A stretch of 64,000 bases of DNA, taken from NCBI GenBank assembly GCA_019925095.2, contig CM034397.1:2626001-2690000 (forward strand). Direction: 5' to 3'. Below the pieces are notes generated by a model that saw only the letters and a program-made list of their open reading frames with translations, was not told the DNA's origin and made no database searches. A program made the translations under genes and the position numbers. This document shows positions 20,072-30,752 of the stretch, one piece after another (within the stretch, counting starts at the first letter, position 1; every line of letters starts with the position of its first letter). Origin of the DNA: Dendrolimus kikuchii (taxonomy: Eukaryota; Arthropoda; Insecta; Lepidoptera; Lasiocampidae).

Positions 20072-20595
20072 CTGCGGCCTATGGCGGCTACACGGTGGAT
20101 GCAATCAGGCCACAGCTGACGGAATGGGTCAACCGCACCAGCGGCACCCTGACCTTCAGGACGACACAGATACTTACCGGACACGGATGTTTCGATAAGT
20201 ATCTGTGTCGCATTGTGGGCTGCTTGCCTTCCCCGGACTGCCGCCAGTGCGGCGCGCTCGACACGGCGTTACACACGCTAGTCGAGTGCGCCGCATGGGC
20301 GCCGCAGCGTTTCGAACTTGAGACGCACGTAGGTCCAGTCGACTCGCTCTGCAACTTGGTCAAGGCCATGTTGCAGAGCAGCGACAATTGGGGGGCTGCG
20401 GTTACTTTTTGCGAGACAGTAATGTCACTCAAGGAGGCCGCAGAACGAGACAGGGAGAGAAGTCCTGCAGCGCGTGCCAATGCGTCTTCTCGAGGTCGCC
20501 GGCCTTCAGCTGGCACCCGGAGAGGCAGGTATGCGCATTACTTCCACTCCAGGCACTTTATTGCGCTGGATCGGCTGGGCGTAACTATGTTCTAA
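20072..20595 (+). pseudogene. R1-like LINE ORF2 C-terminus
   Basis: Encodes LTGHGCFDKYLCRIVGCLPSPDCRQC...LHTLVECAAW..., the gag-knuckle-like CX2CX7HX4C motif that ends R1-clade ORF2 proteins, then a WGAAVTFCETVMSLKEAAERDRE helix and a basic tail; stop at 20593-20595. Only the last about 170 codons exist. The ORF upstream start at 20053 is in target DNA. It has no endonuclease or RT domain and is inert. Confidence 0.8.
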
Positions 20596-20867
20596 ATCTC
20601 AGCCTTTCCAACACATACAAAGCGCAGGGTCGTCAGGGAGGAGGGGGTTTTTAGTGGGTATTGGGGTTGCTCGCCCGTGCAGCAACGCTCGGAGTCTTCC
20701 ACACTATTCTGTAACGTCGATCGCGGACGGAGCGCTGCCAAGAGCATACTATTGCTGCAGTGTTATCGCCCCCGACCGACGCGTGTCGTTCCCCTAGCAA
20801 TGACCCAGTTTGTGCGTAAATCGGTTAAGCATTTTCCCTCGCCTCAAAACAAAAAAAAAAAAAAAAA
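20072..20867 (+). mobile_element. R1-like LINE, 5'-truncated, with poly-A and 16-bp duplication
   Basis: The 16-bp sequence ATGACGCATTCTAGGA occurs at 20056-20071 and 20868-20883, bracketing a coding remnant, a 3' UTR of about 270 bp and an A-run (20850-20867). The same 3' UTR is inserted at 32098-32477, and a related one at 49900-50242. Confidence 0.9.
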
Positions 20868-20902
20868 ATGACGCATTCTAGGATGGAGCACGGTAACCCA
20901 GA

Positions 20903-21055
20903 TGTTACTACATTATACAAAGTTTGTGAACGGAACGTTAAGTGTCAAAAACGTCATGTCATGTAATTTTAAAAACAATATAACCTCTTTGAACTGGATT
21001 CAAATTGCATTCTTTTACTCCCGAAACTTAAAAATTCGAAATCACGTTATAATCA
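20903..21055 (+). repeat. BEL/Pao 5' LTR
   Basis: 153 bp, from TGTTACTACATT to CGTTATAATCA, so TG...CA termini. Short for a BEL/Pao LTR, which usually runs to a few hundred bp. Followed by a 221-bp leader. Confidence 0.9.
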
Positions 21056-21276
21056 TTTTGATCATTCGACCGGATCATCCCAGCGCAAGAATACGGTCTG
21101 TTATCCATTCCCGTTATTCCCATTTCCCGAATTTGGTTGAAATTTGTGTCTAAATTGAGATAAACTACATCGGCGTCGCCGGTAGGTACAATTTTTCATA
21201 GTCATTGCCATATCGCCGCGTTATAATTTCATTTTATTTTAAGTATTATTCGTTATATATTCCATAATTTGCTAAA

Positions 21277-24200
21277 ATGAGTCTCGATGAGTATAGTGAT
21301 GCCGGAAATACATCTAATATAAGTGAGTTTAAGAGACAAAGGGGGTTCATTAAAGGTAGATTGACATTATTCGAAAAATACATAGCTAAATTTGACAACG
21401 TGCTTTTGACCGATAGGCAACAAGCTGAAATCCAACTACGAATGGAATCTGCGTCTGCCTTGCTAACTTCTTTTAACCATATACAACAAAATATTGATAA
21501 AATGTCAGATGACACTGAGTTGACAAGAAATTTAGAATATAGGGAGGCTTTTGAGGATCAGTATTTCAATATAATGTCAATAGCAAAATGTTTACTTAAT
21601 CCAAGTAAAAATGATTCTAGTATGAGTTCACCTTGCACCAACAAGATCAATGTTGAATCTATACCTATAAAATTACCAGATATTAAGCTCCCTTGCTTTG
21701 ATGGTTCATATGATCATTGGCTTGAGTATAAAAACTCATATATATCAATAATTCATAAACGCACTGATTTAGATGCTATACAAAAGTTTCACTACTTAAA
21801 ATCTTCTCTTAGTGGTTCAGCGCTTCAAGTAATCAGCGCACTAGAGTTCACATCAGGTAATTACATTCATGCTTGGGAATTGTTAGAAAGCAGATTTCAA
21901 AATAATCGTTTATTAACACATAACCATGTTAAAGCTCTGTTTACTGCACAATCTATGAATAAAGAATCCTCGGTTCAAATAAGAAAATTAATTGATATTA
22001 TCCTACGCAACTTAAGGGCACTAAAATCATTAAATGAACCCACTGACTCATGGGATACTTTGGTTATTTACATTATGGTTTCTAAACTTGATTCTTCTAC
22101 GGAGCGTGAATGGGAGAATTTCAAAGGTTCTGTTAAGGAAAAGATTAAGTTGGGTGATTTGTTACATTTTTTGCGGAATCGTGCAGACATGTTAGACATG
22201 ATTCAGTGTAGTCACAATAAGCCTACAAAATCTTTTAAACGGGCCTCTATTGAAAATACACAGCCACATCAAAGCTACAGTTATGCATCTACATCCACAC
22301 CTTCACATAATATTGGTAATAAATTGGAAAAACCTTCAAGACTATGCCCCATGTGTAATGGTAGCCATGCATTATTCTCATGTATTAATTTTTTGAATTT
22401 ATCTGTTCAAGACAGAATTAATTTTGTAAAAATTAAAGAACAATTGTGTAAAAATTGCTTGCGTCCAGGACATATTGTAAGTGAATGTAAGTATGGACCT
22501 TGTAAACAGTGTCAGAAGAAACATAATAGTTTAATACATTTAAATAATTTTAAATCTCATACTCCTCAGTCTGTGTTATCAGATACAAACAGCTGCCTTT
22601 CCCAGTCGGTGGAAAGCAAACCAGTGTCAATAGTTTCTTGTGCGTTTAACCCTCAAATGGGCATGGATAAAAACAATAAACATTTTATTCAATTACCACA
22701 AGTATTGCTGTCCACTGCAATTGTTGAAGTGATGGATAGTAACAACCAATATCATACAGCCCGAGCGCTGTTAGATAATGGTAGCCAAAATAGTTTCATA
22801 TCAGATAAACTATGCAATCGTTTAAATATTCCAATCATACAGTCCACAATGCGTATATTGGGTGTGGGACAGTCGGTCTCACACACAAATAAATTATGCA
22901 ATATTAATATGCGTTCAAAATATAATCAATTTAATATGCGTTTACAATGTTTTGTTTTGTCAAACATTACATCCAATCTACCTTCCAATTATTATGATTA
23001 CAAATTATTTGACATTCCAGAAAATCATCCTTTGGCTGATCCCACTTTTTACATACCTTCAGAAATCGATTTGCTGATAGGTGCCGACGTTTTTTGGGAT
23101 CTGTTGGATAATAATCGAATTCCACTTCCCAATGGACCATATTTACAAGGTTCAAGGTTAGGCTGGTTGATTTCTGGACCCATAAATAATAAAAATATTC
23201 GTTATAATAACTCTCATTGTCATTTTATCCAGTCATTGAGTATCGATACTCAATTGCGAAGGTTTTGGGAGTTGGAGGAGATTGGATGTACCGATTCGAT
23301 TCTTACTAGTGAAGAGCGTAAATGTGAAGAACACTTCGTTAATACTACCACACGAGATGAAAGTGGAAGGTTTTTAGTTCAAGTTCCACTAAAGGAACCT
23401 GCTGATGTTCTTGGAGATTCCTATGAAAGTGCTAGGTTGCGTTTTTTAGCATTAGAACGAAAGTTAGATCGTTCACCATCTTATAAAAACATGTATGTTC
23501 AATTCATGCGTGAATACATTTCATTAGGTCATATGTCACCCATACATAAATATGACACGCCATTCTATTTCCTTCCTCACCATGGTGTTGTTCGGGAACA
23601 CAGTTCTACAACAAAATTACGCGTCGTATTTGACGCAAGTGCAATTACCACAACAAACAAGTCATTTAATGATATACAATATATAGGCCCGCCATTACAA
23701 AATGATATTTTCTTAATTTTGCTTCGATTTAGACATTATAAGTATGTAGCCTGCGCTGATGTTGAGAAAATGTATCGACAAATTTTAGTTCACCCTAGTC
23801 AGCGAAAGTTACAACTTATATTATGGCGGGAAAATTCGTCTGATGAGTTAGGTATATATCAACTCAACACAGTGACATATGGTACCGCGTCAGCTCCCTA
23901 TCTCAGTATGCGTTGTTTGCGGCAACTTGCCGAGGAAACCAATGATGAAATCATTGCCAAGGTCATAAAGGAAGACTTTTTTGTCGATGATTTGATCACA
24001 GGTGAAAATAATTCTCGCCTTCTGGCAGATATATGCGAAAAAACATCACGGGTGTTAAAGGCAGGGTGTTTTCCTTTGCGTAAATGGACGTTCAATTGTG
24101 ACGCTAATATAACCAGTTCTAAAGAACTCGCGATTGGTGAACATTCACAAAATAAAACTCTCGGTCTCGGATGGCAAGTAAATACTGATGAGTTGCATTT

Positions 24201-26703
24201 TACTACTAGGTTAGATCCTAAAGCTGCTGTCACGAAACGTAACATAATTTCAGTAATATCACAAATTTATGATCCGTTGGGTTTATTATCTCCAACAATA
24301 ATAATAGCGAAAGTGCTTTTACAAAAATTGTGGCTAAGTAAAGTGGATTGGGATGACATGGTTCCTACGGAAATTGAATGCGCCTGGAACCATTTTATTA
24401 CAACAATGTCCTGTTTAGATCAAATACGTATACCTCGGTACATAATGAGTGAATGCTCGTACGAACATGAATTACATATTTTTACTGACGCGTCACAAGA
24501 TGCATACGGTGCCTGCGCGTATGTGCGTTCTTACAGTAATGATCTTATGAATGTTACTAGTCATCTATTATGTGCTAAAAGTAAAGTAGCACCTATTAAA
24601 ACAGTTTGTACTGTACCGCGGCTCGAGTTGTGCGGCGCTGTATTAGGAGCTCGTTTATACAAAAAAATCATTAAGTCTTTACGAATGACATTTACTAGGA
24701 TATACTTTTGGACAGACTCTACTATTGTTATGGGCTGGATTCGAATGTCGCCTCATTCTTTAAAAACGTTTGTGCAAAATCGTGTCTCACAGATTAATGA
24801 AATAACTGGTGATGCACCTTGGTTGCACATAAAGAGTGAGGATAACCCCGCAGATATAGTATCAAGAGGCATGAATTTGGGCGAACTAAAACATAACAAA
24901 ATGTGGTGGCATGGTCCAGCATTCTTACAAAATAGTAAAATTACTTATAAAACTAATTTTGCGTTAGAAATTAATCAATTGCCAGAACTAAAGCCACAAG
25001 CTAGTGTTAGTCTCCTGTGTAATAAATCAAATTCTACAATTAGCATTCTAGATGTTAATAGATTTTCCTCTTTTAACCGAATGCGTCGATCAGCTGCTTA
25101 TGTGCTTAGATTTATAGATAACGTACGAACTTGTAAAGAAAATCGTAAGTTCGGACCTTTATCAGTAGATGAATTGGCCGTTTCAACTGACATGTTAGCA
25201 CGTCAATCGCAGTTAGAATCGTTTCCTGATGAATATAAGTCATTGGTTAAAGGTTTAGCAATAAAATCCAAAAGACTAATCGGTTTAAATATATTTCTAG
25301 ATAAAAATAATTTGATACGTGTAGGTGGTCGTTTACATAATTCCAGTCATTTCGAGTACAACAAAAAGCATCCAATACTTTTGTGCAGTAAGCATAGGTT
25401 TACTAAATTACTATTTTTATATGAACACAAGCAGTTAATGCATGGCGGAGCTCAGCTTCTGCTAGCAACTGTGCGTGAATCTTGGTGGCCAATCGGAGGC
25501 CGTAATTTAGCAAAAAGGATTCCCAGAGAATGTGTTACGTGTATGCGTATGATAGGAAAGACTTCTTCACCAATTATGGGAAATCTACCCGCCAAAAGGC
25601 TTGAACCTGGCTTTCCATTTATGCGTTGCGGAGCAGACTACGCCGGACCAGTGATGATATTGAATCGTCAAGGCAGGGGAGCATCTCTTATAAAGGGATA
25701 CATTTGTTTATTCGTTTGTTTCACTACTCGGGCGGTGCACTTGGAACTAGTCACTAGTCTTTCATCAGCTTCTTATTTGCTAGCGTTAAAACGATTCATA
25801 TCTCGACGTGGTAAACCGATAGAGATAATTTCCGACAATGGAAAGAACTTTGTGGGCGCTGAAAGAGAATTAGCTTCATTTTTTAAAAATCATAGTCATG
25901 ATATTTTTAACTACACTTCCGATAATCATATTAAATTTAGTTTTATTCCCCCCTATTCACCTCATTTTGGCGGATTATGGGAAGCCGGGATAAAATCCTG
26001 TAAGCATCACTTAAGACGTGTAGTAGGTGGCGCTAACCTCACATACGAGGAGTTTGCTACAGTTTTGATACAAATTGAGGCCATCCTTAACTCTCGACCT
26101 CTTTCAACTCTATCTACGGATCCTAATGACCTCTTACCTCTTACTCCTGCCCATTTTCTCATCGGCCGACCGTTGACCGCTCCAGCGGCTGCAGATTTGA
26201 CAAAATTACCAAATCATCGCCTGCCCCGGTACGAAATAATCGAGAAAATGAGACAAGACTTTTGGAAAAGATGGGCAAAGGAATACGTTTCGGAACTACA
26301 AACTAGAACCAAGTGGAAGATCAATAAGGATGATGTCAAACTCCACCAACTTGTTCTTATAAAAGATGACAACTTGCCACCTCTCAAATGGAAGTTAGGA
26401 AGGATAATCCGTATATTCCCTGGCTTGGACGGTGTGTCTCGAGTAGCTGATCTGTACACATCATCTGGAGTAACTCGCAGAGCTTTCTCGAAAATTTGTC
26501 CACTACCAATACCATCAATGGACCCTAAAGATGGTGTAACGACAATGGAATCCAAATGCGGTGTGATGACCCTGGACTGCAAAGGCGTTGTGATGTCTGC
26601 TGATCCTGTTGGAACCTGCTGCTTCCAAGGCCGGCCCCATGTTACTACATTATACAAAGTTTGTGAACGGAACGTTAAGTGTCAAAAACGTCATGTCATG
26701 TAA
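21277..26703 (+). CDS. BEL/Pao gag-pol polyprotein
   Basis: A single 1808-codon frame. Order: DUF1759-type gag (LPDIKLPCFDGSYDHWLEY, about 131); Cys/His knuckles (CPMC at 357, CKNCLRPGHIVSEC at about 391); aspartic protease (ALLDNGSQNSFIS, about 497; DNG instead of the usual DSG/DTG); RT with ADVEKMYRQI (about 827) and active-site box FVDD (about 901); RNase H with FTDASQDAYGA (about 1068); integrase with HHCC-type zinc finger (about 1385-1430) and D-D-E residues in GADYAGP, ISDNGKNF and GGLWEAGIKS (about 1452, 1520, 1567); C-terminal DUF5641 block (about 1640-1750). Start chosen at the first ATG after the leader. The last about 21 codons lie inside the 3' LTR. It replicates the element through virus-like particles; no envelope is visible. 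No stop or frameshift is seen, so it may be functional. Confidence 0.92.
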   Translation: MSLDEYSDAGNTSNISEFKRQRGFIKGRLTLFEKYIAKFDNVLLTDRQQAEIQLRMESASALLTSFNHIQQNIDKMSDDTELTRNLEYREAFEDQYFNIMSIAKCLLNPSKNDSSMSSPCTNKINVESIPIKLPDIKLPCFDGSYDHWLEYKNSYISIIHKRTDLDAIQKFHYLKSSLSGSALQVISALEFTSGNYIHAWELLESRFQNNRLLTHNHVKALFTAQSMNKESSVQIRKLIDIILRNLRALKSLNEPTDSWDTLVIYIMVSKLDSSTEREWENFKGSVKEKIKLGDLLHFLRNRADMLDMIQCSHNKPTKSFKRASIENTQPHQSYSYASTSTPSHNIGNKLEKPSRLCPMCNGSHALFSCINFLNLSVQDRINFVKIKEQLCKNCLRPGHIVSECKYGPCKQCQKKHNSLIHLNNFKSHTPQSVLSDTNSCLSQSVESKPVSIVSCAFNPQMGMDKNNKHFIQLPQVLLSTAIVEVMDSNNQYHTARALLDNGSQNSFISDKLCNRLNIPIIQSTMRILGVGQSVSHTNKLCNINMRSKYNQFNMRLQCFVLSNITSNLPSNYYDYKLFDIPENHPLADPTFYIPSEIDLLIGADVFWDLLDNNRIPLPNGPYLQGSRLGWLISGPINNKNIRYNNSHCHFIQSLSIDTQLRRFWELEEIGCTDSILTSEERKCEEHFVNTTTRDESGRFLVQVPLKEPADVLGDSYESARLRFLALERKLDRSPSYKNMYVQFMREYISLGHMSPIHKYDTPFYFLPHHGVVREHSSTTKLRVVFDASAITTTNKSFNDIQYIGPPLQNDIFLILLRFRHYKYVACADVEKMYRQILVHPSQRKLQLILWRENSSDELGIYQLNTVTYGTASAPYLSMRCLRQLAEETNDEIIAKVIKEDFFVDDLITGENNSRLLADICEKTSRVLKAGCFPLRKWTFNCDANITSSKELAIGEHSQNKTLGLGWQVNTDELHFTTRLDPKAAVTKRNIISVISQIYDPLGLLSPTIIIAKVLLQKLWLSKVDWDDMVPTEIECAWNHFITTMSCLDQIRIPRYIMSECSYEHELHIFTDASQDAYGACAYVRSYSNDLMNVTSHLLCAKSKVAPIKTVCTVPRLELCGAVLGARLYKKIIKSLRMTFTRIYFWTDSTIVMGWIRMSPHSLKTFVQNRVSQINEITGDAPWLHIKSEDNPADIVSRGMNLGELKHNKMWWHGPAFLQNSKITYKTNFALEINQLPELKPQASVSLLCNKSNSTISILDVNRFSSFNRMRRSAAYVLRFIDNVRTCKENRKFGPLSVDELAVSTDMLARQSQLESFPDEYKSLVKGLAIKSKRLIGLNIFLDKNNLIRVGGRLHNSSHFEYNKKHPILLCSKHRFTKLLFLYEHKQLMHGGAQLLLATVRESWWPIGGRNLAKRIPRECVTCMRMIGKTSSPIMGNLPAKRLEPGFPFMRCGADYAGPVMILNRQGRGASLIKGYICLFVCFTTRAVHLELVTSLSSASYLLALKRFISRRGKPIEIISDNGKNFVGAERELASFFKNHSHDIFNYTSDNHIKFSFIPPYSPHFGGLWEAGIKSCKHHLRRVVGGANLTYEEFATVLIQIEAILNSRPLSTLSTDPNDLLPLTPAHFLIGRPLTAPAAADLTKLPNHRLPRYEIIEKMRQDFWKRWAKEYVSELQTRTKWKINKDDVKLHQLVLIKDDNLPPLKWKLGRIIRIFPGLDGVSRVADLYTSSGVTRRAFSKICPLPIPSMDPKDGVTTMESKCGVMTLDCKGVVMSADPVGTCCFQGRPHVTTLYKVCERNVKCQKRHVM

Positions 26704-26792
26704 TTTTAAAAACAATATAACCTCTTTGAACTGGATTCAAATTGCATTCTTTTACTCCCGAAACTTAAAAATTCGAAATCACGTTATAATCA
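26640..26792 (+). repeat. BEL/Pao 3' LTR
   Basis: 153 bp, same as 20903-21055 by eye. Contains the end of the polyprotein frame (stop 26701-26703). Confidence 0.9.
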
Positions 26793-26805
26793 CCAGAAGA
26801 TACCT

Positions 26806-26975
26806 ATATGTCGCCATAACAACCTTGAGTTGTGTTCCGCCATTAGTGACCAGGTTCCAATCTCCCTTAAGAGAGCAGCAGCGCATTTGTAGCAACTTTG
26901 GTGTTGCAAATGTCCATAGGCGATGGTAACCGCTTTCCATCAAGTGGGCCGTCTGCCTGTCTGCTGATCTCCTGC
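26806..26975 (+). mobile_element. A-tailed retroposon (family L), 5'-truncated
   Basis: Starts near TATGTCGCCATAAC and ends CTCCTGCAATAAAA. Confidence 0.7.
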
Positions 26976-27265
26976 AATAAAATATATAAAAAAAACCTAG
27001 CCCGGAGTAAAGTAGGGCGGCACGGAAATTGTTTAAAAAAAAACAATTTATTTAGACAATTTTATTCAAAGACAGTTCTTACAAGACTGATTGAATTACA
27101 ATTAAATTGTTATAAACTACTTTAACTTGAAATCTAATTATTAGCCTAAACGATGCCCAAGCGCTGCGTGGTCAGCACTTTTGTAGGCAAACGCGGGCCG
27201 GGCGATTGTCTAACTCCGGGCATCAGTATCTTTTAACACGCCTCTTGTTCTAAATGTTCTTTATA
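26976..27265. other. No gene recognised
   Basis: AT-rich with a GC patch at 27150-27230. Confidence 0.4.
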
Positions 27266-27565
27266 TATATAATAATATCAGCCCATAAATGTCCCACTGC
27301 TGGGCTCGGGCCTCCCGTGATAGGGGAACGGACGTATACCCGCCACGCTTGTCCAAGGCGGCTTGGCAGGTTTGACACATCGGTTATCTCGATGTGCAGG
27401 TTGCATCACGATGTTTTCCTTCACCGTTATTAGCACGTGATAATTGTAAGAATATGCACATTAGATCAGAAAACTGACTAAGTGGTGCATTCGTTCCGGC
27501 CAGGATCGAACCCGCGCCCTTTGAGTTTGGGACGCGTGCACTAGCCATTACGCTACCACGACTGA
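27266..27565 (-). mobile_element. tRNA-headed SINE (family A)
   Basis: Read on minus, the head has CGTGGTAGCGTAATGGCTAG (A-box-like TAGCGTAATGG) and GGGTTCGATCCTGGC (B-box). The body ends ...GCCCAGCAGTGGGACATTTA and a TGATATTATT tail. Second copy at 41872-42156. Confidence 0.75.
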
Positions 27566-28175
27566 TGTTAAATGTTCTTTGTATTGTATTAATATCGTAT
27601 GAACCCTGTATTGGCTATAAGTCAATAAATTTTCATTTCTTACAAGTGTTTACAGTTATAATACAGTTGTGAAATGTTTGTATAATGACTGTATTTAATT
27701 CTTTATTATAATTCAAGGACTGCAATTGACTGTGGTATACTTTTTAAATAAAAGATATGTATTGAGATGAACAAAAAACTTGGAAACCACGAAGGTTTTG
27801 AGGGCCCTTTGTACGTCGTCGCGTGACTGCTGTTAAGTGGTACTTTTACCAGGCAAGGGCATTTATTTTGTGATGTTAAGGTCAGCTATTCATCACTATT
27901 GAAAAAACAGATACTGAAAAAAAATACGTAGACATTTCTGTATCTGTTAAATTTCTTATATTTCTTGCATAAGTGTTCAAATGCGTAATACAAGTGACTT
28001 ACATTAATAATAAAACTACGTTTTAACAGTATTAAAAATGAAAATGAAAATGAAAATATTTATTTCTTAGAAAACACATGCACAATTTGTAGACAATTGC
28101 TGGAATCTTCTTTTAAGCAAAATTTACTTGTATCAGAAGATCCCGCTCTTCCATACCTTAAATATAATTGTATTT
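27566..28175. other. AT-rich, no gene
   Basis: Nothing recognised except AAAACTACGTTTTAACAGT at 28013-28031, a possible Penelope tip. Confidence 0.4.
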
Positions 28176-28475
28176 AAAAGTTTCTAAAGCCTAAATGGCG
28201 CTCTGTTGTTCGTGCCTACCCCGCAAGGGAACTGGCGTGAAGTTATGTATGTATGTAAAAGTTTCTAAGATATTTTCATGCTATAAATGATATAAAATTG
28301 ATTTTAAAAATTATTTAAAAGTTATTTTAAAAGTTTCTAAAGCCTAAATGGCGCTCTGTTGTTCGTGCCTACCCCGCAAGGGAACTGGCGTGAAGTTATG
28401 TATGTATGTAAAAGTTTCTAAGATATTTTCATGCTATAAATGATATAAAATTGATTTTAAAAATTATTTTATATA
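28176..28475 (+). repeat. 153-bp tandem duplication containing the LINE tail
   Basis: 28176-28328 is repeated from 28329, including both target-site copies and the LINE piece (second LINE tail at about 28341-28409). The shared sequence runs out near 28475. Confidence 0.85.
28188..28256 (+). mobile_element. (ATGT)-tailed LINE, 69-bp copy H1
   Basis: Only the last about 69 bp of the LINE (CCTAAATGGCGCTCTG to ATGTATGT), with a 12-bp duplication AAAAGTTTCTAA at 28176-28187 and 28257-28268. Confidence 0.85.
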
Positions 28476-28679
28476 AATTCTATAATTGTATTTATTGGAA
28501 ATAAAGTTAGTGTGCTTAATTTTCATTAAGTACAAAACATAATAATCATACCAAAATATTTCATTAGATTATAATATATATATAGAATATTGTATTGCTA
28601 GAATAATAGTTACTGCTCTTAAATATTTTCATTAAGTACAGAACATAAAATTATAATAGTATTTAATAAAAGAAATATG
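28476..28679. other. AT-rich spacer
   Basis: Nothing recognised. Confidence 0.4.
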
Positions 28680-28734
28680 AATGTGTGTGTCTGTGTCTGT
28701 GTATGTGTGTGTGTGTGGGTGTGTGTGTGTGGGT

Positions 28735-28818
<84 letters not shown>

Positions 28819-28856
28819 GTGTGTGTGTGGGTGGGTGGGTGTGGGTGTGTGTATGT
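28680..28856 (+). repeat. (GT)n microsatellite with GGGT variants
   Basis: About 175 bp of GT with scattered GGGT steps. The long ORFs on both strands here are products of the dinucleotide repeat. Confidence 0.95.
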
Positions 28857-28865
28857 GCACACATA

Positions 28866-29500
28866 ATAAGCGAGTTATTAAGCGAGGTAATTTTATTTGA
28901 TTTTGGTTTTTCCGACGTTTCGGCCACTTTCCAGTGGCCGTGATCACGGAAGACAAATATGTCAAGTGTCAACGAGTATTGTTAAAGTTTTATTTAGCCC
29001 CTACCGCCATCTTGTTAATTTAATTATTTTGTTTATGGTTATTATTTACTCTATGGGAGCCTAGCTACCGCTTCGCAACATGTTGTGGCTTGAAGAGAAG
29101 AAGCGGCGCAAGAAACTCTTCAGCAAGCATGCCTAGCTCTAATAATTTTATATAATATTAAAATGGGTGGAAGAAAAATAAAAGTAATTATCAGTCAAGT
29201 TGGTTTGTGTTCCGTTGTACGCAGAAAGAGCTCACAGTGTCTTGAGGTCTGGCAGCTGGTTTTTGCTTGGTTTGGGTCTTAATAGTCTCGATGATTGGAT
29301 CCCAAACAGGTGGTACTTGTCAACCATCTTCTCCATTGAAATTTGGGTGTTTTTTGATTTCAATAGCCTCACGCATTATTCTAGGTATGAAACGATTCTT
29401 TCGCGAGGATTTGTGGGTTATCGAATCTGATGTAGTGGTTGGGTTTATCCAGCGTGTGTTCACTGATCACAGACTTCGTAGACCCTGTGTGTGACCTTGA
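28866..29500 (-). mobile_element. Penelope-like element, 3' end (copy a)
   Basis: Minus-strand reading gives the C-terminal end of a Penelope ORF (REAIEIKKHPNFN...VWDPII, with an in-frame stop), then a noncoding 3' region ending in GGCCGAAACGTCGG-type sequence. The same 3' end recurs at 44367-44826, 50767-52220 and 63514-63653. 5'-truncated. Confidence 0.75.
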
Positions 29501-29510
29501 CCTACATTAG

Positions 29511-29717
29511 TATTAAAATCGAAACAGTCTTTATTTCTAGAGCCTTTATTTCACCTGCATCTTAATGCTTTAATAAATTAATAATGACGTTACGCAGATG
29601 GTGCATCTAGTCAAAGTTTTAATACGTTATTTGAGATATGCCATTGTTATTAACGTTAAACATTAAGCTAATATTTGATGAATCTTTTTTTCAATTTGAT
29701 TTTTTTCATTGTATGAG
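29511..29717. other. AT-rich spacer
   Basis: Nothing recognised. Confidence 0.4.
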
Positions 29718-29907
29718 TTCAGCAGACAGACAGACGGCCCTCCTGATGGAAAGCGGTTACCATCGCCTATAGACATTTGCAACACCAAAGCTGCTACAAA
29801 TATGCTGCTGCTCTCTTAATGGAGTCCGGAACCTGGCCACTAATGCCGGAACAGAATTCAAGTTGTTATGGTGGCAAACTCTGACCACTGACCAGGGGTG
29901 GTAGGTA
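29718..29907 (-). mobile_element. A-tailed retroposon (family L), 5'-truncated
   Basis: A-end at 29718 (TTCAGCAGACAGACAGACGG on plus), lost beyond about 29907. Confidence 0.65.
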
Positions 29908-30349
29908 GGTATCACATATTTTGCAATTTTAAATCAAGAAATTATTAAATTAAAATTTCGGCTCCGTAATGAGTTTTATTTCCATTTAAACTATTTTTTT
30001 AATAATTTAAACACTATTCTCGTACACAGATAGAGTTGGAAATATTTTGAAGTATTTTGGTTAATATTTCAAATGTAGTGTTTAAAAGCATAAATAGACT
30101 AGATTTTGAAATGTGACGTACCTAAATTTAAAACCCCTCCCACCCCTTGCCACACAATGTCACATTATGTCACACTTCGACGACCCCCTTCCTCCCTTAA
30201 CGGGTGACGTAATTTAGGGATGGCCCCTAGTTGTGTGACGTGACATTTATGGGGGGGGGGAGGCAAGTCCAAAAAGTCAAAAATTATCGTGGCGTACTTT
30301 ACGACCGGCCTCTTATTACACTTCCAATCTCAGACCACAAAGTATCACA
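29908..30349. other. Unclassified; G-run and GTGACGT words
   Basis: 30090-30320 repeats GTGACGT and GTCACA in both orientations and has a ten-G run at 30251-30260. It may be a decayed TIR element. Confidence 0.35.
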
Positions 30350-30752
30350 TCTTATATATAAAAATCAATTGCTGTTCGTTACTCTCGTTAAAACTCGAGA
30401 ACGGCTGGACTGATTTGGCTAATTTTGGCTTTGAATTATTTGTGGAAGTCCAAGGAAGGTTTAAAAGGTGAGTAAATATGAAAAAAATGCTTGGAATATA
30501 GTAAAAACAACAATTTCGCTTTCCCTTAGAAACTATTCCTACCTATGTGTCAAACATTTGATGTTTGTCCCGTCGTTTAGAAATCAATTAAATTTAAAAG
30601 TCGTTCAGAAATCAAATTAAATTTAAATATGAAGTTTTTATTAATTTTTTTCTTTTTGAATGTCAAACGTTTGATGTTCGTCCCGTCGTTCAGAAATCAA
30701 CGTTTTTTATTTATTGATTCTAAGGCGGTACGAAGTTTGCCGGGTCCGCTAG
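30350..30752 (+). mobile_element. Helitron, complete ends, 403 bp
   Basis: A^TCTTATATATAAAAATC at the start and GCCGGGTCCGCTAG^T at the end. It contains two short internal direct repeats (GTCCCGTCGTTYAGAAATCA near 30570 and 30680). Confidence 0.65.

Larger units (their letters stand above)
20898..26797 (+). mobile_element. BEL/Pao LTR retrotransposon, apparently intact
   Basis: CCAGA is duplicated at 20898-20902 and 26793-26797 around two 153-bp LTRs and one long ORF. The LTRs look identical base for base, which implies a recent insertion. No obvious TGG-type primer site follows the 5' LTR and no purine tract precedes the 3' LTR, which is unusual. The element landed 14 bp downstream of an R1-like tail and just before a family L retroposon. 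Confidence 0.9.

Noticed and set aside
24000..24245. Minus-strand ORFs inside the BEL/Pao element
   Set aside because: They are shadows of the 1808-codon polyprotein and show no motif.
27533..27563. tRNA gene
   Set aside because: A and B boxes are present, but in a SINE head repeated at 41885. No intact cloverleaf with a clear anticodon arm was seen.
28677..28943. Overlapping ORFs of 70-117 codons on both strands
   Set aside because: They are translations of the (GT)n microsatellite (VCVCVC and HTHTHT runs).
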